From Leptasterias polaris (Eukaryota > Echinodermata > Asteroidea > Forcipulatida > Asteriidae): 64,000 bases of DNA. This document shows positions 20,325 to 31,305 of the stretch, one piece after another. A model generated the notes under the pieces. That model was not told the DNA's origin, ran no database searches, and worked only from the letters and a program-made list of their open reading frames with translations. The stretch spans positions 11,780,001 through 11,844,000 of the forward strand of contig JAZGTN010000009.1 of assembly GCA_037783415.1 (NCBI GenBank), written 5' to 3'. The first letter of the stretch is position 1. Each line of letters starts with the position of its first letter. The position numbers were made by a program, and so were the translations under genes.

Positions 20325-22509
20325 GAATCTATGAAGAATGGCCGTTGCTGTACAAAGAGGACGCCCTTCAGATACTGACTGACCATTTGGGTCGACAGAG
20401 GGCTTCACCATTACGAGACCCTGTTTTACTAATTATATTTTTAGAGTGAAGAAATTATTATACCGTTATCAAACACAGATTAATCCCGATGTTATTAAAA
20501 CGTTTAAGAAATTGAAATGTTCATGTCCAACGTAGGTTAATTTTGATGTTTTTAGTGCACCAGTATCTTAACTAACCATTATTGTTTGTTAGAGTGTACA
20601 CAGAGTTGTGGCATTTTATTGATATGGTTGCCATAGGTACCCGATTCGTATAGCAACCTTGTCTCACTGCTAGTAAATTGTTCCCAATCATATAATGCCA
20701 TCATAATAACTCTACTCTTGTAAACAAGGTGCATTGTGAACATGTTATTCGAAATAGTAGGTTTCGAAACAGTACCTTTTAAGCGATGTGGTTGTATTTT
20801 TTCTCAAAAATTACGGTGGATGGTCAAATCTGGTGACACAGGAGTGAACTTTTAGGCCTACCTTACTTCTGTAAAAAAAATAAAAATAAAAAATAAAAAT
20901 GGAAGCAATATATCTTTCAAGAATAGCGCAGACAGATAAATGAAAAGTATTGGGTTATGTAGTAACACAACACAATTAAAGACAACGTTTGCTTTTGATA
21001 ATTACCGTTATGCAGTTTATGATATTAATGTTTGATGTAAAAACACAACAGTATTATGATTTATTGGTGGACTGAAATAATAATAATTTGAAGGAGACCA
21101 CCTATATATGATATTGACATTATTGTAACAGCAGTATGTAGTTAGTTAATATTTCTCATTTTTGTACAAGATGATAGTCAATTTCATATTTCAAACTTTA
21201 TTTAGTAAACATTAAACTAGTTTATTACATTTGAAGCGGTGGCTCGTCAAATCTGGTGACACAGGACTAAACTGATACGTTTGCTCTAAAAAAATGTAAT
21301 TAATTTTTATGGAAGCATATCCCTTAAGAATTACGCAGATAGATTTAAATAGAAAGTATTATGTCATGTAGTAACACATATAAACAACATTTACTTTTGA
21401 TAATTACCGTTATGCAGTTTATGATATTAATGTTTTATGTAAAACCACAAAAGAATTATGATTTAAAGGTGGACTGAAATCGGCCTGTATGAACGAGCAT
21501 GACAAAATAATAATACATTTGAAGGAGACCACCTATATATGATATTGATATTATTGTTACAGAAGTATGTAGTTAGTTAATATTTCTCATTTTTGAACAA
21601 GATGATAGTTAATTTCATATTTCAAACTTTATACAGTAAAAAATAAACTAGTTTCTGACATTTGAAGCTGCTTCAGAAAAATAGGTGGATCTTGCTGGCT
21701 ATGGCAGAGACTATAGCACTAATTCCTTTTACCGAACAAGGTAAAGAAACATTGTCTTTCTGTATAAGAACAGATCAATGCTTTTTACTTAAAACCACTA
21801 AATGAGATTAAGTTTACTTTAAAAAACCATTGTTGTATTATGCCGTTAATACAAGCCCACATTGTTACTCAGCATACACGCATGAAGTTTTGCAGACTCT
21901 CAAATCACAAAGTAATCGACTTGTAATGTGTTACCCTGTTTTACTAAGTTTATATTTTAGAGTGAAGAAGTATACTGTTATCAAACACGGATTGGATTTG
22001 CATTTATTCCTGGTGTTATTAAAACGTTTTGACAACATTAAATTGAAACGTTCCTGTCCAATTTAGGTAAATTTCGAGTTTGTAGTGCACCCTTATCTTA
22101 ACAATTACTGTTTGTTTAAAGTGTATGTATACCGAGTTGTGTCTTTTTTATAGCGCGGGTTGAAATAGGTACCCGATTAGACTATCAAACCGTGTCGCAT
22201 TGCTAGTAAATTGTTCATGATCATAATTATTATGCCATCATAATAACTCTACTCTTGTAAACGAGGATGATTATGAACATGTTATTCGAAACAGTACCAT
22301 GAGTGTTTTAGGCGATGTGTGTGGGTTTTTCTGAAAGTGATCGGTGGCTGGTCAAATCTAGTGACACAGGACTAAACTAGTACCTTTCTCTGTAAGGTTT
22401 CTTACTTTTTTCTTTTGAAGCATAACCTGTCAAGAATTATGCAGACATATTTAAATGAAAAGTATTGTGTTATGTAGTAACACATATAAAAAACGTTTAC
22501 TTTTGATAA

Positions 22510-23572
22510 TGTAGTGACCTCATGTATTATTCATATTTAAGACGGTAATGCCCGCCTCTGATTGGCTTGGGGTGTGCTGTGGCTTTCCCCTTTCTATTTA
22601 TCTTGTGATCAAGGGCAGTTGCTGTGATCCACCAGTCGAAATAACCGTTGATTCTTGACAATTATTGATCTTTCTGGACATTGTAAGGTAAACCATCATC
22701 TTTATTATCAATTACAGATTCCACTGGTAGTTAAGATTATTCCAAATGCAAACCTTAAAACCCCTAAATTACGTGAAATGTGTGTGGGATATTGCGGGGT
22801 CTGATCTCATCTAAGTTATAGGCTTTATGTGTGCAGCCATTGTGTGTACGAAGACCACGTAGCAATATGTAGTGCATGCATACTTGCAGTTGTAACAACG
22901 TTAATGGGTGTTATTGTTGTTGTGGTAAACTGTGTTCCACATCTGTTACTCGGGATTTCTCTTACGCATAGTATTCATTCATGGTATGTTCAATAACTCA
23001 TTCATTGTTTGAATCAGGTAAGCTTGCATTTTGATTATGGAACTTAAACTTAGTAATTACACAGAGGTCTTAAACTTTATTTCAGTGAAGTAGTTGGCTA
23101 CAAGTTTTGACACTTGAGGAAAGAGTAAGACTGATCCTTGGACGTGAAATTTGCTATTCTGGTGTGATGCTGGGTGAGTCACAATCTGTTTTACTTTGAC
23201 GCTCATGAATGAATGCTAAGTCTATCTTTCTTATAAATAGCTTTATTGAATCAGTATAATTTATCAGTTGACTTATAATGTCTAGAAGTTGCTCTCTTTA
23301 TGAAAGTTTAAATGTGGGCCTATAATTGTCTTCCATCCTTTTCTATGTTTTTTATTTCGTTCTTCCTTTTTTCGTCTTCTGTTGTCGCTTGTATGCTTTG
23401 TTTGCTTAAACATTGGACATCTGAATAAATACAACTGATCACCTCGAAGGAACAAGTATTGTGTTGTCACTTCTAAAAAGTCAGCAAAGAGTCACCCCCT
23501 TACCAGAGGCTCATACCCTTATCACTGGAAGTATAACTTACACTCCCAGATCCCTAGTGTTAATTCATCACA
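22510..23572. mobile_element. Probable solo LTR, 1,063 bp, with 4-bp target duplication
   Basis: Block B copies at 20996-21012 and 21396-21415 read ttttgataattaccgttatg without a break. In this copy the same site reads ttttgataa, then a 1,063-bp insert starting TGTAGTGACC and ending TCATCACA, then ataattaccg. ATAA is duplicated on both sides (22506-22509 and 23573-23576). TG...CA ends with a 4-bp duplication are the LTR-retrotransposon pattern. No internal coding region is present, hence a solo LTR. Confidence 0.75.
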
Positions 23573-23899
23573 ATAATTACCGTTATGCAGTTTCTGCTAA
23601 TACAGTTTATGCAAAAAACACAACTGTATTATGACTTATTGGTAAACTGAAATCGGCCTATATGAATGAACATTAAAAATTATAATAAATTTGAAGGAGA
23701 CTACCTAGGCCTACTTTATTTTGATATCTTTGTAACAGAAGTATGTAAGTTAGTTATTATTTCTCCTTTTGTACAATATGATAGTTAATTTCATATTTCA
23801 AACTTTATCAAGTAAAAAATAAACTAGTTTCTGACATTTGAAGCTGCTTCAGAAAAATAGGTGGATCTTGCTGGTTATGGCAGAAACTAGCACTAGTTT

Positions 23900-24029
23900 A
23901 AGGTTCAAGGTTCAAGGTTAATTTATTTCCACAGTATCAAGAAGAAAAGGCAATAGGGCCTATACATCAAAAGTAATCATTACAAAATGCAAAGTAATGT
24001 TTCACACATAGGTTTGAAAAAACAAAATG
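23900..24029 (-). mobile_element. Short LINE 3' tail insertion
   Basis: The empty paralogous site at 21715-21730 reads agcactaattccttttacc. Here agcactag is followed by about 130 bp with an aggttcaaggttcaaggtt array, then tccttttacc resumes. The heptamer array at one end is typical of the 3' tail of CR1-type LINEs inserted on the minus strand. Boundaries are good to a few bases. Confidence 0.6.
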
Positions 24030-24250
24030 TTCCTTTTACCGAACAAGGTAAAGAAACATTTTCTTTTTCTGTGTAAGAACAAGTCGATGATTTTTACTAA
24101 AAACTACTAAATGAGATTAAGTTTACTTATTCGAAAAACCACTGTTGTATTTAACCGTTAATACAAGCCCACATATTATTCAGAAAACACGCATGTAATT
24201 TTGCAGACGCCCAAATCACATTTAAAGAGTAATCAACTTGTAACGTGTTA

Positions 24251-25029
24251 TAAGCCCTTCTGACCCTTCCAAGTTTTTCTTCATAGTGGTGCCCTTTTTA
24301 AAGGAAACATTTGCTTTACCCTTACAAGAACAAGTATCAGGCTTGGACCTCTATTTCTTTTAGGCCTTTTAGCTGTTTTTTATTTATTTATAAACCAGAG
24401 ATAAAACTCAATGAGCAAAAAACTCTTCAAAACCTTGTGGCTATCAGCAAATTGTAAGGTTTGCTTTTTGATACTAACAAAAAATTTCCGACCGTTTTCA
24501 AATGCATTCCAATGTGTTCTAAAGTGAACCGAAGTTGCAAGCTAGAATGATCGGCTACGCTACCTCCACATTCTTCAAAAAACAAAATTCCAAATACCTA
24601 CTTTTGTTCCTCGCATACCAACCTTTCGGAATGCTTTTGCTAACCGATCAGACACATTTTGCCTGCTATACAACCGTAACGCAGGCAAATAAACTTAGTT
24701 GCGCATGTTTTCGTATTTCATCAGCCGCGCTTTCATACCTTGCGTTCGTCCATCCTCTTTCAATAAAAATATGTGAAATAAATCAATTTTTGAATTAAGA
24801 AGAAAATAAAACAATCGTACCCCCTTAGTATGATCACCGGACCGAAAAAAGCCGTACGAAAATTTGCAGCCCGATCTATACAGGCACTTGGGAGTTTTTC
24901 TTACACAAACGGACACATTACTTGCATTAGTATATGGATGGATGGATGGATTGAAAAAAAATGTAACTGTTCGATTGCAATGGCGCCCTCTGTGGTTCAT
25001 TTGTTATAATCTGAATATTTATCAGAGTT
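24251..25029. other. Intergenic, no gene seen
   Basis: The stretch is AT-rich with scattered short open frames on both strands that lack splice or family support. A ggatggatggat run lies near 24936. Confidence 0.5.
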
Positions 25030-25857
25030 CTCTCGTACTCGCCAGACCTAATTAGACTGGCAATGGTTTTACAGGCTCAATGATTTCATTGGATACAATT
25101 ACTTCATTGGATAAACGTGCAGTGACGTCAGCTTTCCATATCTGGGTTATGATTGGTCCGAGGTGATGTAGTTGTCAGCCTGCACTTACGGTCGTCTGCA
25201 TGCTGCAGCGTGCGCATAATGTTTACATCGTGTGAAATGAAGGTCAAAGCGAGGTCAAAAGTAAATCTATCCCACCAGTTGGCGGCCTCACTCTTGGACA
25301 TGTGTCTCCAACAACAATTGCAAATGTTCCTGAAGACAGATATATTAGGGATAAACAAACTTGTAATATAGGGGGGTGGGGCAGTGCCATGTTCCGATCT
25401 GTTGTGTGGTTGATTAGTGGTGTTAAAATCATCGCCAAAAATATTGTCGTGCGTGGTCGAAACCGGTATCTCGCCCAAACTTGTTCCTCTGAAAACATTT
25501 CCAAAGGGTTTTCCCTGTCACGGAAAATTCTCCGTTGCCGAACAATGGGATAATTTAATCGGCGACGTTGCCGGCGTACTCGTCTCCGCAATACCATTTT
25601 GCTGTTTTTTGACCGACAAAAAAAATGGCGTCGAAAATAAGCACAAAAATTCGGTAGGCGAGCAATTTCGCATGCTATGGGCTATAAGCAGAAAATGGTT
25701 GCTAATGCGCTTTATGAAATAAAAGTTTTGCTAAGGGCCACTCCGTAAGCACAAAACGTTTGCTTACATGCTTTATGAAAATTGGGCCCAGGTGCCCAAG
25801 GCTGGTATCTGGCGTTTTTCACAAGCCTCGAAGTGTGACGTCAGATGTTCAGGCTAG
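25030..25857. repeat. Dispersed repeat, copy 1 (with internal insertion)
   Basis: Shared with 27095-27415: caatgatttcattggata, gcagtgacgt, atgattggt, and at the end agcctcgaagtgtgacgtcagatgttcaggcta. This copy is longer by about 500 bp between 25275 and 25780, so something is inserted there; the right part (25735-25790) resembles the gggcccaatttt family end. Confidence 0.7.
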
Positions 25858-25859
25858 CC

Positions 25860-26333
25860 AGGGGTGCGTTTCACTTGCGCAACGTTGCCAACGTTTGCCA
25901 ACGATTTTTAGTAGAACGAGTTGTGGGCCAACAACTTTGTCGAACGTTCGCAACCAGAGGCGAAGGTGTTGGTGGGTGGATTTTAAAATGGCGGACAACA
26001 AAACGTAAGCAGACGATATTATTTTCTTGTCACGAAAATAGTTATGTGTTCTCAGTGGTTGGTAACGCAGTCAGGTGGTGGAGATGAAATAACAACTTAA
26101 TTAGTTAAAGACGGGATGTACAAACGAGGACTAAAATTTACCTACAATACAGCAAAAACCAAGATACAAAAAATATAATTCATATAGTGTCGCCATCTTC
26201 ATTACAGAGCGCTGCCATATTGACATCAATGTGCGCATGCAATCGTTCCAGTCGAGTCGCAAACGGTCACAAAAAACAAATGTTTGCGCGAACGGTCGTG
26301 GTCTGTTTGCACAAGTTAGTGGAACGCACCCCT
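25860..26333. mobile_element. MITE with AGGGGTGCGTT terminal inverted repeats
   Basis: It starts aggggtgcgtttcac and ends in the complement gtggaacgcacccct, with further inverted similarity inside (aacgttgcc...aacgtttgcc against gcgaacggtc). It is 474 bp, codes for nothing convincing, and sits directly against the end of the preceding repeat. Confidence 0.7.
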
Positions 26334-27094
26334 GACCTGTGTCATAGGAAAAAATTTCTCCACGGTATGTGTGTCCCCCTAACGGTAAATTGATATGCCC
26401 TAAGTTTAATCAAAAGAGGGCGCTATGGACGAAATTTCTGCACAATCTGCCGTTATTGGGGGGAAATTTATTAAACTCTAAAGGGACAGAATCTCGTGCC
26501 ACAGCGGTTATTTGTAAACATAATAATTTATCTGTACTCGTACTCACATAAGGCATTGCACTTGATGAGTTGTGCTCATGGAAAACGTGTTGTGTACAAT
26601 GACTCTCAAGAAAAAATTCACTTTCACTCGTAATTATTTACGTGCTGTCTCATGATCTACACAAATAGTTAAAATATCGCTCAGTCGACTTACTGAAGCG
26701 AAAAAGTAATTTACCTTGGTAGTTAAATTAAATCTAGGATGTATGAATCAATCCGATATTTATGTGTTGCCCCCCCCCCCCCCCCCCAGTCCCAACCCTC
26801 TTTAGTAAAACATTCTGGGGTTTTTTTGTCGCTGGATGGTGTGGTATATATAATAGACTTATTAGCAAGTTAATTACCCAAGCTTCATTCAAAAGTACAA
26901 TCAAATCATCAATCAACAAAATTGGTGAAATTTCTCCCCCAAAAACAACACCGTACTGAAACGCTCGAGTGTGTGTTTTATACACACTAGGGTTGGGACA
27001 GAGTGGATACATTCATTGTCGAGTTCCTCCTCTTAAACAGTCCTCAGTATCAAGTGCGCCCTCTATTGAGTAAGACAATTGAACCGTTACTATA
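26334..27094. other. Intergenic with poly-C tract
   Basis: No gene is seen. A run of about 20 C lies at 26769-26788. Confidence 0.5.
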
Positions 27095-27415
27095 GGAAAC
27101 AGGCTCTGGTCTTGCAGGCCCAAGTATTTCATTGGATAATCTTGCAGTGACGTTTAAGTGTTATGATGATTGGTGCGCTTCGAGGCGCACCAGTAGTTAT
27201 CTGTACTTTCGATCGTGTGCTGCTGCGTGTGTGCATACAAACTTGATATGTATTGTTGGTTGATTCACAACGTGTGTATAGACTACAAAATCTTCGTCTA
27301 TGTGAATGTGATGTGAGGTCAAATGTACGTCTGGCAGGATCCTGCCCGGTGCTCAAGGCAGGTATTTTGGTGTTATTCACGAGCCTCGAAGTGTGACGCC
27401 AGATGTTCAGGCTAA
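27095..27415. repeat. Dispersed repeat, copy 2 (short form)
   Basis: This is the shorter partner of 25030-25857. It ends agcctcgaagtgtgacgcc then agatgttcaggcta. Confidence 0.68.
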
Positions 27416-27904
27416 TATATCCCAAACACACCGTCCGTGACTTTCTCAATTTACAGTAAACGGCATCCCGCGTGTAGACTATAATCCACCACGTGCTCAC
27501 AACGGTAGAGTCATTTGGACTTATTAAGTTATAAAGTCATTTGGACTTAAATCTACACTTGTAACAACTAATACGTCGGTGTTTGAAGACTAAACAGCTA
27601 TTTTTGACAGAAGTGGCATAAAATCGCCTGACGTCATGCATAAAGTGGTTGTGTTATAACCAAGTCCTTCTTGTGTATACTTATTGTTGTAGACGCAGTC
27701 TCGAATGGTAGTATAACATTGGCAGGGAGTATAACTACAGCACTATTTCGGTGAGGATCGTCGCACAAAATCAATTACACTCCACTGGAGCTGGTGATAT
27801 CATGCGTGAATGTAGAACTCCCAAATCCCTATAGTTTCCCTCCGTTTAGATGACACCAATAACTGGTTGGGGTAGCAGTGAAACTATTAATTCTCCAGAA
27901 CACC
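27416..27904 (+). promoter_or_regulatory. Probable promoter and 5' UTR of the GT92-like gene
   Basis: Non-repetitive sequence upstream of the start. It has a CRE-like ctgacgtcat near 27629 and a short upstream ATG frame near 27804 (ATGCGTGAATGTAG). I see no clear TATA box and cannot place the transcription start. Confidence 0.3.
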
Positions 27905-29179
27905 ATGGTAATGGAATCGTGGTTGTCGCTGGGCCATCCATGCGTCCAGCGGCGTCGGGGACTCCGGGGCAAGCGCTGGCAAAGCACCGTCCTCCCGTTG
28001 ATTTTACTCATGGGCGTCTTTAACTTCACCTTTTTGTTTTTTGCTATCCCCGAGAACATCGCCAGAAGTTTAAACCCTGAAAGAGATGAAATTTCCGGCA
28101 CGGCCTTCGATGGTGGGATCAAACTAGCTTTCAAGACGATCAACAAAGCTACCCACCCAGGAGAAGATTCACAACATGAAATGGATCATAAGAAGGCACC
28201 GAACTCAAGCTATCTCACAACTCATCTAGGTACTCCATATAGGTCTAACTTGAACCCTGGAAGAATTGCCAACGGATCTAAAACGGACACACTAAAGTCA
28301 AAATCAAGAGCAGACAAATTTCCTTTTAGGTGTTCCGGTAGAAGCAATTCAACGCACGGGTCACTTCCGGGGACCGTGTCAACCAACAGTTCGGATGGTC
28401 TGTATTTTTTGACAACTGTACTTTTAGTTCGTATTTATGCGGATGATAAAGCCCGGTTGACTACCAGAGAGATGTTGCAATGGCTTCAGTATTTGGCTTA
28501 TGCTGGCGTGGAACATGTTTATGTATACGACGCCTACCTTTATAAAAACGAATCCCAAAATGTGTCCCTGGGTTGTTTTATCAAGAATGGTTTTGTGACG
28601 TACGTGGATTGGAGTCACCGAGCTAAGCCCAAGTACAGCATCGGGGGAACACAGATATCCGCTTACCAACATTGCTTAGATACGTACGGTAAACATTCCA
28701 CATGGCAGACCGCCATTGACATCGACGAATACCCGTTCGCCCCAACTGACACGGCACCGGGTTTTCTTAGCCGCTACCTTAGAGTTATATCCTTCAAAAA
28801 GGGACCAAGAACGTCAGAAATATCAATGCATAATTATTTATATCTAGGAAAACCTCTAAGCGATGTTGAACATCCGTTATTAATTGATCGTTTGTGGAGA
28901 CGAACTATTAAAGCTGCAAACAGCTTGGTGAAGCCTATTTACCGACCACTCGGGGTAAAATCAGCTAACGTACACCACAACTCACTACGACGTGGACATC
29001 ATGTGTACACCCCTGATAACAAGCTACTTAGAATGAACCACTATTGGGGGGCTAGGCTACAGAACTGGGGTGAGGACACTCCGGAGATTCTAAACATGAC
29101 TACCGAGGATCGCGGGATGGAGGCGGCCATAGCTGCCATCACACCATGTGTGGTCGGCTGTCCTTCCGGCTGCTGTTAA
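27905..29179 (+). CDS. GT92-like type II membrane glycosyltransferase, intronless
   Basis: A 424-residue protein resembling glycosyltransferase family 92 (DUF23), which transfers sugars, typically galactose, onto glycans in the Golgi. I start at the ATG at 27905: it has a strong context (aacaccATGG), while the open frame upstream has only non-ATG codons. Residues 1-28 are cytoplasmic and basic, 29-48 form one signal-anchor helix (VLPLILLMGVFNFTFLFFAI), and a low-complexity stem with several N-glycosylation sites (NSS, NGS, NST) follows to about 175. The catalytic part shows TTREMLQWLQYLAYAGVEHV, QISAYQHCLDTYG, the DxD-like DIDEYPF and MNHYWGARLQNWGED. No intron interrupts it, so it may be a retrocopy that stayed intact or a naturally single-exon gene. 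I do not know its acceptor sugar. Confidence 0.82.
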   Translation: MVMESWLSLGHPCVQRRRGLRGKRWQSTVLPLILLMGVFNFTFLFFAIPENIARSLNPERDEISGTAFDGGIKLAFKTINKATHPGEDSQHEMDHKKAPNSSYLTTHLGTPYRSNLNPGRIANGSKTDTLKSKSRADKFPFRCSGRSNSTHGSLPGTVSTNSSDGLYFLTTVLLVRIYADDKARLTTREMLQWLQYLAYAGVEHVYVYDAYLYKNESQNVSLGCFIKNGFVTYVDWSHRAKPKYSIGGTQISAYQHCLDTYGKHSTWQTAIDIDEYPFAPTDTAPGFLSRYLRVISFKKGPRTSEISMHNYLYLGKPLSDVEHPLLIDRLWRRTIKAANSLVKPIYRPLGVKSANVHHNSLRRGHHVYTPDNKLLRMNHYWGARLQNWGEDTPEILNMTTEDRGMEAAIAAITPCVVGCPSGCC

Positions 29180-29224
29180 GATGTTTATTTTATTTGTTTT
29201 GTGTTTAATTTTTTTTATGAAAGA

Positions 29225-29395
29225 TCGTCTAACATCACAAGACCACAGACGGCCATTTTAAGGTGAGGGCTACCATTGACTGATTTGGGCTATTGACCCA
29301 AATCAACTGTCACCAGGGGCACGTTGCCACCTACTCCTGTGGCTGAAACAGGGTAACCGCCTTCACAGCCCGTAAGGATGTAGGCATGGATAAAA
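29225..29395. repeat. Dispersed repeat (second copy of 19345-19535)
   Basis: Same order of shared blocks as in the RTK intron copy. It lies just 45 bp after the glycosyltransferase stop codon and may be transcribed in its 3' UTR. Confidence 0.75.
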
Positions 29396-29481
29396 CTTCT
29401 GTCCGTAATTCTGGTACGAAGCGACGAAATCAAGTTCGTGACATCGCTATTTTATTTTCAAAAAAAAGTTGTTTTTACTCT

Positions 29482-29857
29482 TTAAAGGCACTGAACACGT
29501 TTGGTAATTATCAAAGACCAGTATTGTCACTTGGTGTATCCCAACATATGTATAAAATAACAAACCTGTGAAAATTTGGGCTGAATCGGTCATCGAAGTT
29601 GCAAGAAAATAAAGAAAGAAAAAACACCCTTGTTGCACAATGTTGTGTGCTTTCAGATGCTAATAAAAGGCTTCATGCATGAAGTCTTTTATTATTTTAG
29701 TGAGAAGTTACCTCTTTCTCAAACACTTCGTTACTTCAGAGGGAGTGGTTTCTCACAATGTTTTATACTATCAACAGCTCTCCGTTGCTCGTTACCAAGT
29801 AAGTTTTTATGCTAATATATATTTTGAGTAATTACCAAACGTGTACAGTGCCTTTAA
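29482..29857. mobile_element. TTAA-flanked palindromic MITE, family 1
   Basis: It starts ttaaaggcactgaacacgtt and ends aacgtgtacagtgcctttaa, so the ends are inverted repeats with TTAA at both borders. TTAA borders suggest a piggyBac-type source. Full relatives lie at 30579-30955 and 37431-37796. Confidence 0.85.
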
Positions 29858-30184
29858 CAGATGGTCATGACGGAAAACTTCACTTGAAACGTTTTTGGCC
29901 AGAAATGCTAGTGTTTCCGAGATATGAGTAAACAATCTCGCGAGACCAAAACTCGATACTTGAAAACTGTTTTTTGAAAATCTTTGAAAACATTTTCCTT
30001 TCCTTTTCTCTCTCTTTCGATGTTGTTGTCACTCCGATCGCCGATTGAGCTAAAACCTTTACAGGTTTGTTATTATGTGTTGAGTCACATAAAGTGAGAA
30101 TACTGGTCGATAGAAAACGTGTTGTCCATTTCCTCGTTTTCGTAAAAATGTCGTACGACGTTTGTTCCTTTCGTTAAAATGATC
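29858..30184. mobile_element. Partial MITE, family 2 (truncated)
   Basis: It contains agatggtcatgacggaaaac, ggccagaaatgcta and gagtaaacaat, matching the middle of the element at 30952-31305. The outer ends are missing because neighbouring elements abut it. Confidence 0.55.
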
Positions 30185-30578
30185 ACTGTTCGATAGGCAG
30201 GGTCTTGGGGTCTACTTTTTGTAATTGCCAAATACCAGTATCCCCCTTATGTATTCCAACATGCATAAAATAACAATCTTGTGAACATTTGGGCTCAATT
30301 GGTCATCGAATTTGCAAGAAAATAATTAAAGAAGAAAAACAACCTTCTTGCATACGATTGTGTGCTTTCAGATGCCTGAGAAGGGCTTCAGGCCTGAAGC
30401 CTTCCTCAGACTCAAATTTCTGGCTGAAAAAATTACCTCTTTCTCAGTACATTACTTCAAGGTGGTGCGTTTCTAACATTGTTGTATAATACCAACAGCT
30501 ATCTCCAGTGCTGTTTACCAAGTAAGCTTTTACGCTCATTGTTTTAAGGAGTAATTCAAACCAAAGGTATACAACCCG
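30185..30578. mobile_element. Diverged TTAA MITE, family 1
   Basis: It has the family-1 body (gccaaataccagtatccc, catgcataaaataaca, gtgtgctttcagatgcctga) but its left end is decayed. It ends ggtatacaacccgtttaa, sharing its last TTAA with the next element. Confidence 0.65.
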
Positions 30579-30955
30579 TTTAAAGGCACTGAACACGTTT
30601 GGTAATTGTCAAAGACCAGTATTCTCACTTGGTGTATCCCAACATATGCATAAAATAACAAGCCTGTGAAAATGTGGACTCAATTGGTCATTGAAGTTGC
30701 AAGAAAATGATGAAAGAAGAAACACTCTTGTTGTACAAATTAGTGTGCTTTCAGATAGGAATAAAAGGCTTCTGGCCAGAAGTCTTTTATTATTTTAGTG
30801 AGAAATTACCTCTTTCTCAAAAACTACGTTACTTCAGAGGGAATCGTTTCTCACAATGTTGTATACTATCAACACCTCTCCGTTGCTCGTTACCAAGTAA
30901 GTTTTTATGCTAATATATATTTTGAGTAATTCCCAAACGTGTACAGTGCCTTTAA
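30579..30955. mobile_element. TTAA MITE, family 1, intact
   Basis: It starts ttaaaggcactgaacacg and ends cgtgtacagtgcctttaa. It shares the border TTAA on each side with neighbouring elements, giving a chain of adjacent insertions. Confidence 0.85.
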
Positions 30956-31305
30956 AGGGTGTGTACAACATTGGTAAGATTGAAAATATAAATGTTCACA
31001 GATTTGCACATAACTTACACGGTATAAAGATGGTCATGGTGGAAAACTTCCCTTGAAATAGTTTTGCTTGAAATGCTAAAGTTTTTAGGAAACGAGTAAA
31101 ACAATAGTCCTTATCCTGCAGGATAAAATCCGATGTTAAAAAAAAGTTAAAACATATAATGGTTTTTGTTTTCACTGTTTTCTCATGACTCCGAAGACCG
31201 ATTGAGCTTAAACTTTCACAGGTTTGTTATTTTACGTATATGTTAGGTCACATCAAGTGTTGATACTGGTGTTTGACAGTTACCAATGTTGCACACACCC
31301 TTTAA
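30952..31305. mobile_element. TTAA MITE, family 2, intact
   Basis: The ends are ttaaagggtgtgtacaacat and atgttgcacacaccctttaa, inverted repeats. The body carries gttcacagatttgcac and tgaccgatttgagct-like blocks distinct from family 1. Confidence 0.85.

Larger units (their letters stand above)
20418..24250. repeat. Three imperfect tandem copies downstream of the RTK
   Basis: Using three blocks A, B and C, the order is A-B (20418-21233), B-C (21237-21930), A-B-C (21933-24250). Block A starts cctgttttacta and includes taataactctactcttgtaaac; block B starts cggtgg..ggtcaaatct and includes attaccgttatgcagttt; block C starts gctgcttcagaaaaatagg. The last unit is stretched by two insertions at 22510-23572 and about 23900-24029. 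Confidence 0.88.

Noticed and set aside
24535..26551. Many short open frames on both strands as genes
   Set aside because: They overlap one another across dispersed repeats and a MITE, lack splice sites in frame, and show no family wording.
27878..27904. Nine extra N-terminal residues on the glycosyltransferase
   Set aside because: The upstream frame begins with GTG and has no ATG; 27905 has a strong start context.
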